A stretch of DNA of 53,762 bases. Origin: Acetobacteraceae bacterium (GTDB lineage: Bacteria > Pseudomonadota > Alphaproteobacteria > Acetobacterales > Acetobacteraceae). Below are positions 53,469 to 53,762 of the stretch, piece by piece (the first letter of the stretch is position 1; every line of letters starts with the position of its first letter). Under the pieces are notes generated by a model. The model did no database searches, had not been told where the DNA came from, and worked only from the letters and a program-made list of their open reading frames with translations. The stretch covers positions 1 through 53,762 of the forward strand of contig JADLHF010000175.1 of the NCBI GenBank assembly GCA_020848935.1, given 5' to 3'. The position numbers were made by a program, and so were the translations under genes.

Positions 53469-53762
53469 TCAACGCAAGGCGCCCGAAAGCGGCATCTGGC
53501 CAGAACCGCGCGGCAAAGGCCGGGGCTGCGACGAGGCCGGCGCCCAGCCCGTCAGCATCGCCAGCCGCAACGTCGCCGGCACTCGGCCGTCGCGCTGCGG
53601 CAATGCTGCCAGCGCGGCGGGGAACAGCGCGCGCACCGGGGTGCGGCGGTCGCGCAGGCGCACCGCATTGGTCTCCCCGGCGGCCCGCAGGTCGCGCAGC
53701 AGGTCCAGTGGATCGCGATAGGCAATCACGATCTCGTCGGCATCCACCACCGGCAGGGCGAA
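53469..53762 (-). CDS. SAM-dependent methyltransferase, C-terminal part (gene runs off the right edge)
   Basis: The last 97 codons of a minus-strand gene are present. FALPVVDADEIVIAYRDPLD, LLRDLRAAGETNAVRLRDRR and a C-terminal GWAPASSQPRPLPRGSG match the end of the BioC/NDUFAF5-like methyltransferase group, where this region packs against the SAM domain. The SAM motif itself lies outside. In alphaproteobacteria this group includes a complex-I assembly-factor homologue; the exact role cannot be set from the tail alone. Confidence 0.75.
   Translation of the reverse strand, partial: FALPVVDADEIVIAYRDPLDLLRDLRAAGETNAVRLRDRRTPVRALFPAALAALPQRDGRVPATLRLAMLTGWAPASSQPRPLPRGSGQMPLSGALR

Overview
This is a GC-rich (roughly 70 percent by eye) chromosomal segment from an alphaproteobacterium, most likely Rhodospirillales/Acetobacteraceae. 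The clues are a class I lysyl-tRNA synthetase, the alphaproteobacterial small families DUF2842, DUF4167 and DUF4169, an acnA gene divergent from ccmAB, a cvpA-purF pair, an FnrL-type regulator, a hopanoid-type (HpnN-like) RND exporter, and several families of short intergenic hairpin repeats. No rRNA, CRISPR array, prophage or complete insertion sequence was seen. One tRNA (Pro, CGG) is present. The taxonomic call is inference; the families are read directly from the sequence.

Left part (1-12.1 kb): a partial amidohydrolase and an L-2-amino-thiazoline-4-carboxylate hydrolase-like gene, an LLM-class flavin oxidoreductase, a secreted protein of the periplasmic substrate-binding type, apt, a DUF2842 protein, tRNA-Pro, a LOG-family nucleotide hydrolase, a cytochrome c' / cytochrome b561 pair, a proline-rich LysM protein, the phosphatidylethanolamine pair psd-pssA, and an APC permease. 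Middle left (12.1-19.2 kb): a single gene that joins a GTA-type three-TM holin to a GH108 endolysin, a CoA-ester lyase / phosphate acyltransferase pair, an FnrL regulator with an FNR box in its upstream region, and hldE (ADP-heptose synthesis), followed by about 780 bp of non-coding, repeat-bearing DNA.

Centre (19.2-27.6 kb, minus strand): a compact three-gene operon. lysK is followed after 19 bp by an MprF-like membrane protein whose synthetase half is cut short. That gene overlaps, by 4 bp, one very large gene that fuses an HpnN-like RND lipid exporter to a secreted GH42-like glycosidase. This is the most unusual locus in the window and looks like an envelope-lipid or envelope-glycoconjugate system. 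Right of it (27.7-37.6 kb): a DinG-like helicase, a Bcr/CflA exporter, rmuC, gmhA-radA, cvpA-purF.

Right part (37.6-53.8 kb): a PEP-CTERM surface protein with a good sigma-54 (-24/-12) promoter and an upstream dyad, a RidA protein, a PEP-CTERM-like metalloprotease, an FMN-binding glutamate-synthase-like protein, an MFS permease, prmC, DUF4167, zapE, acnA, ccmAB without ccmC, a DMT permease, a dienelactone hydrolase, DUF4169, an AT-rich apparently frameshifted membrane gene, and the 3' end of a methyltransferase gene.

Across the window a bipartite repeat (an A/T hairpin, about 50-60 variable bases, then a second hairpin) occurs in four full copies, all in the same orientation and all between genes, plus rearranged and degenerate copies. 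It probably acts as a terminator or insulator, or is a non-autonomous mobile sequence.
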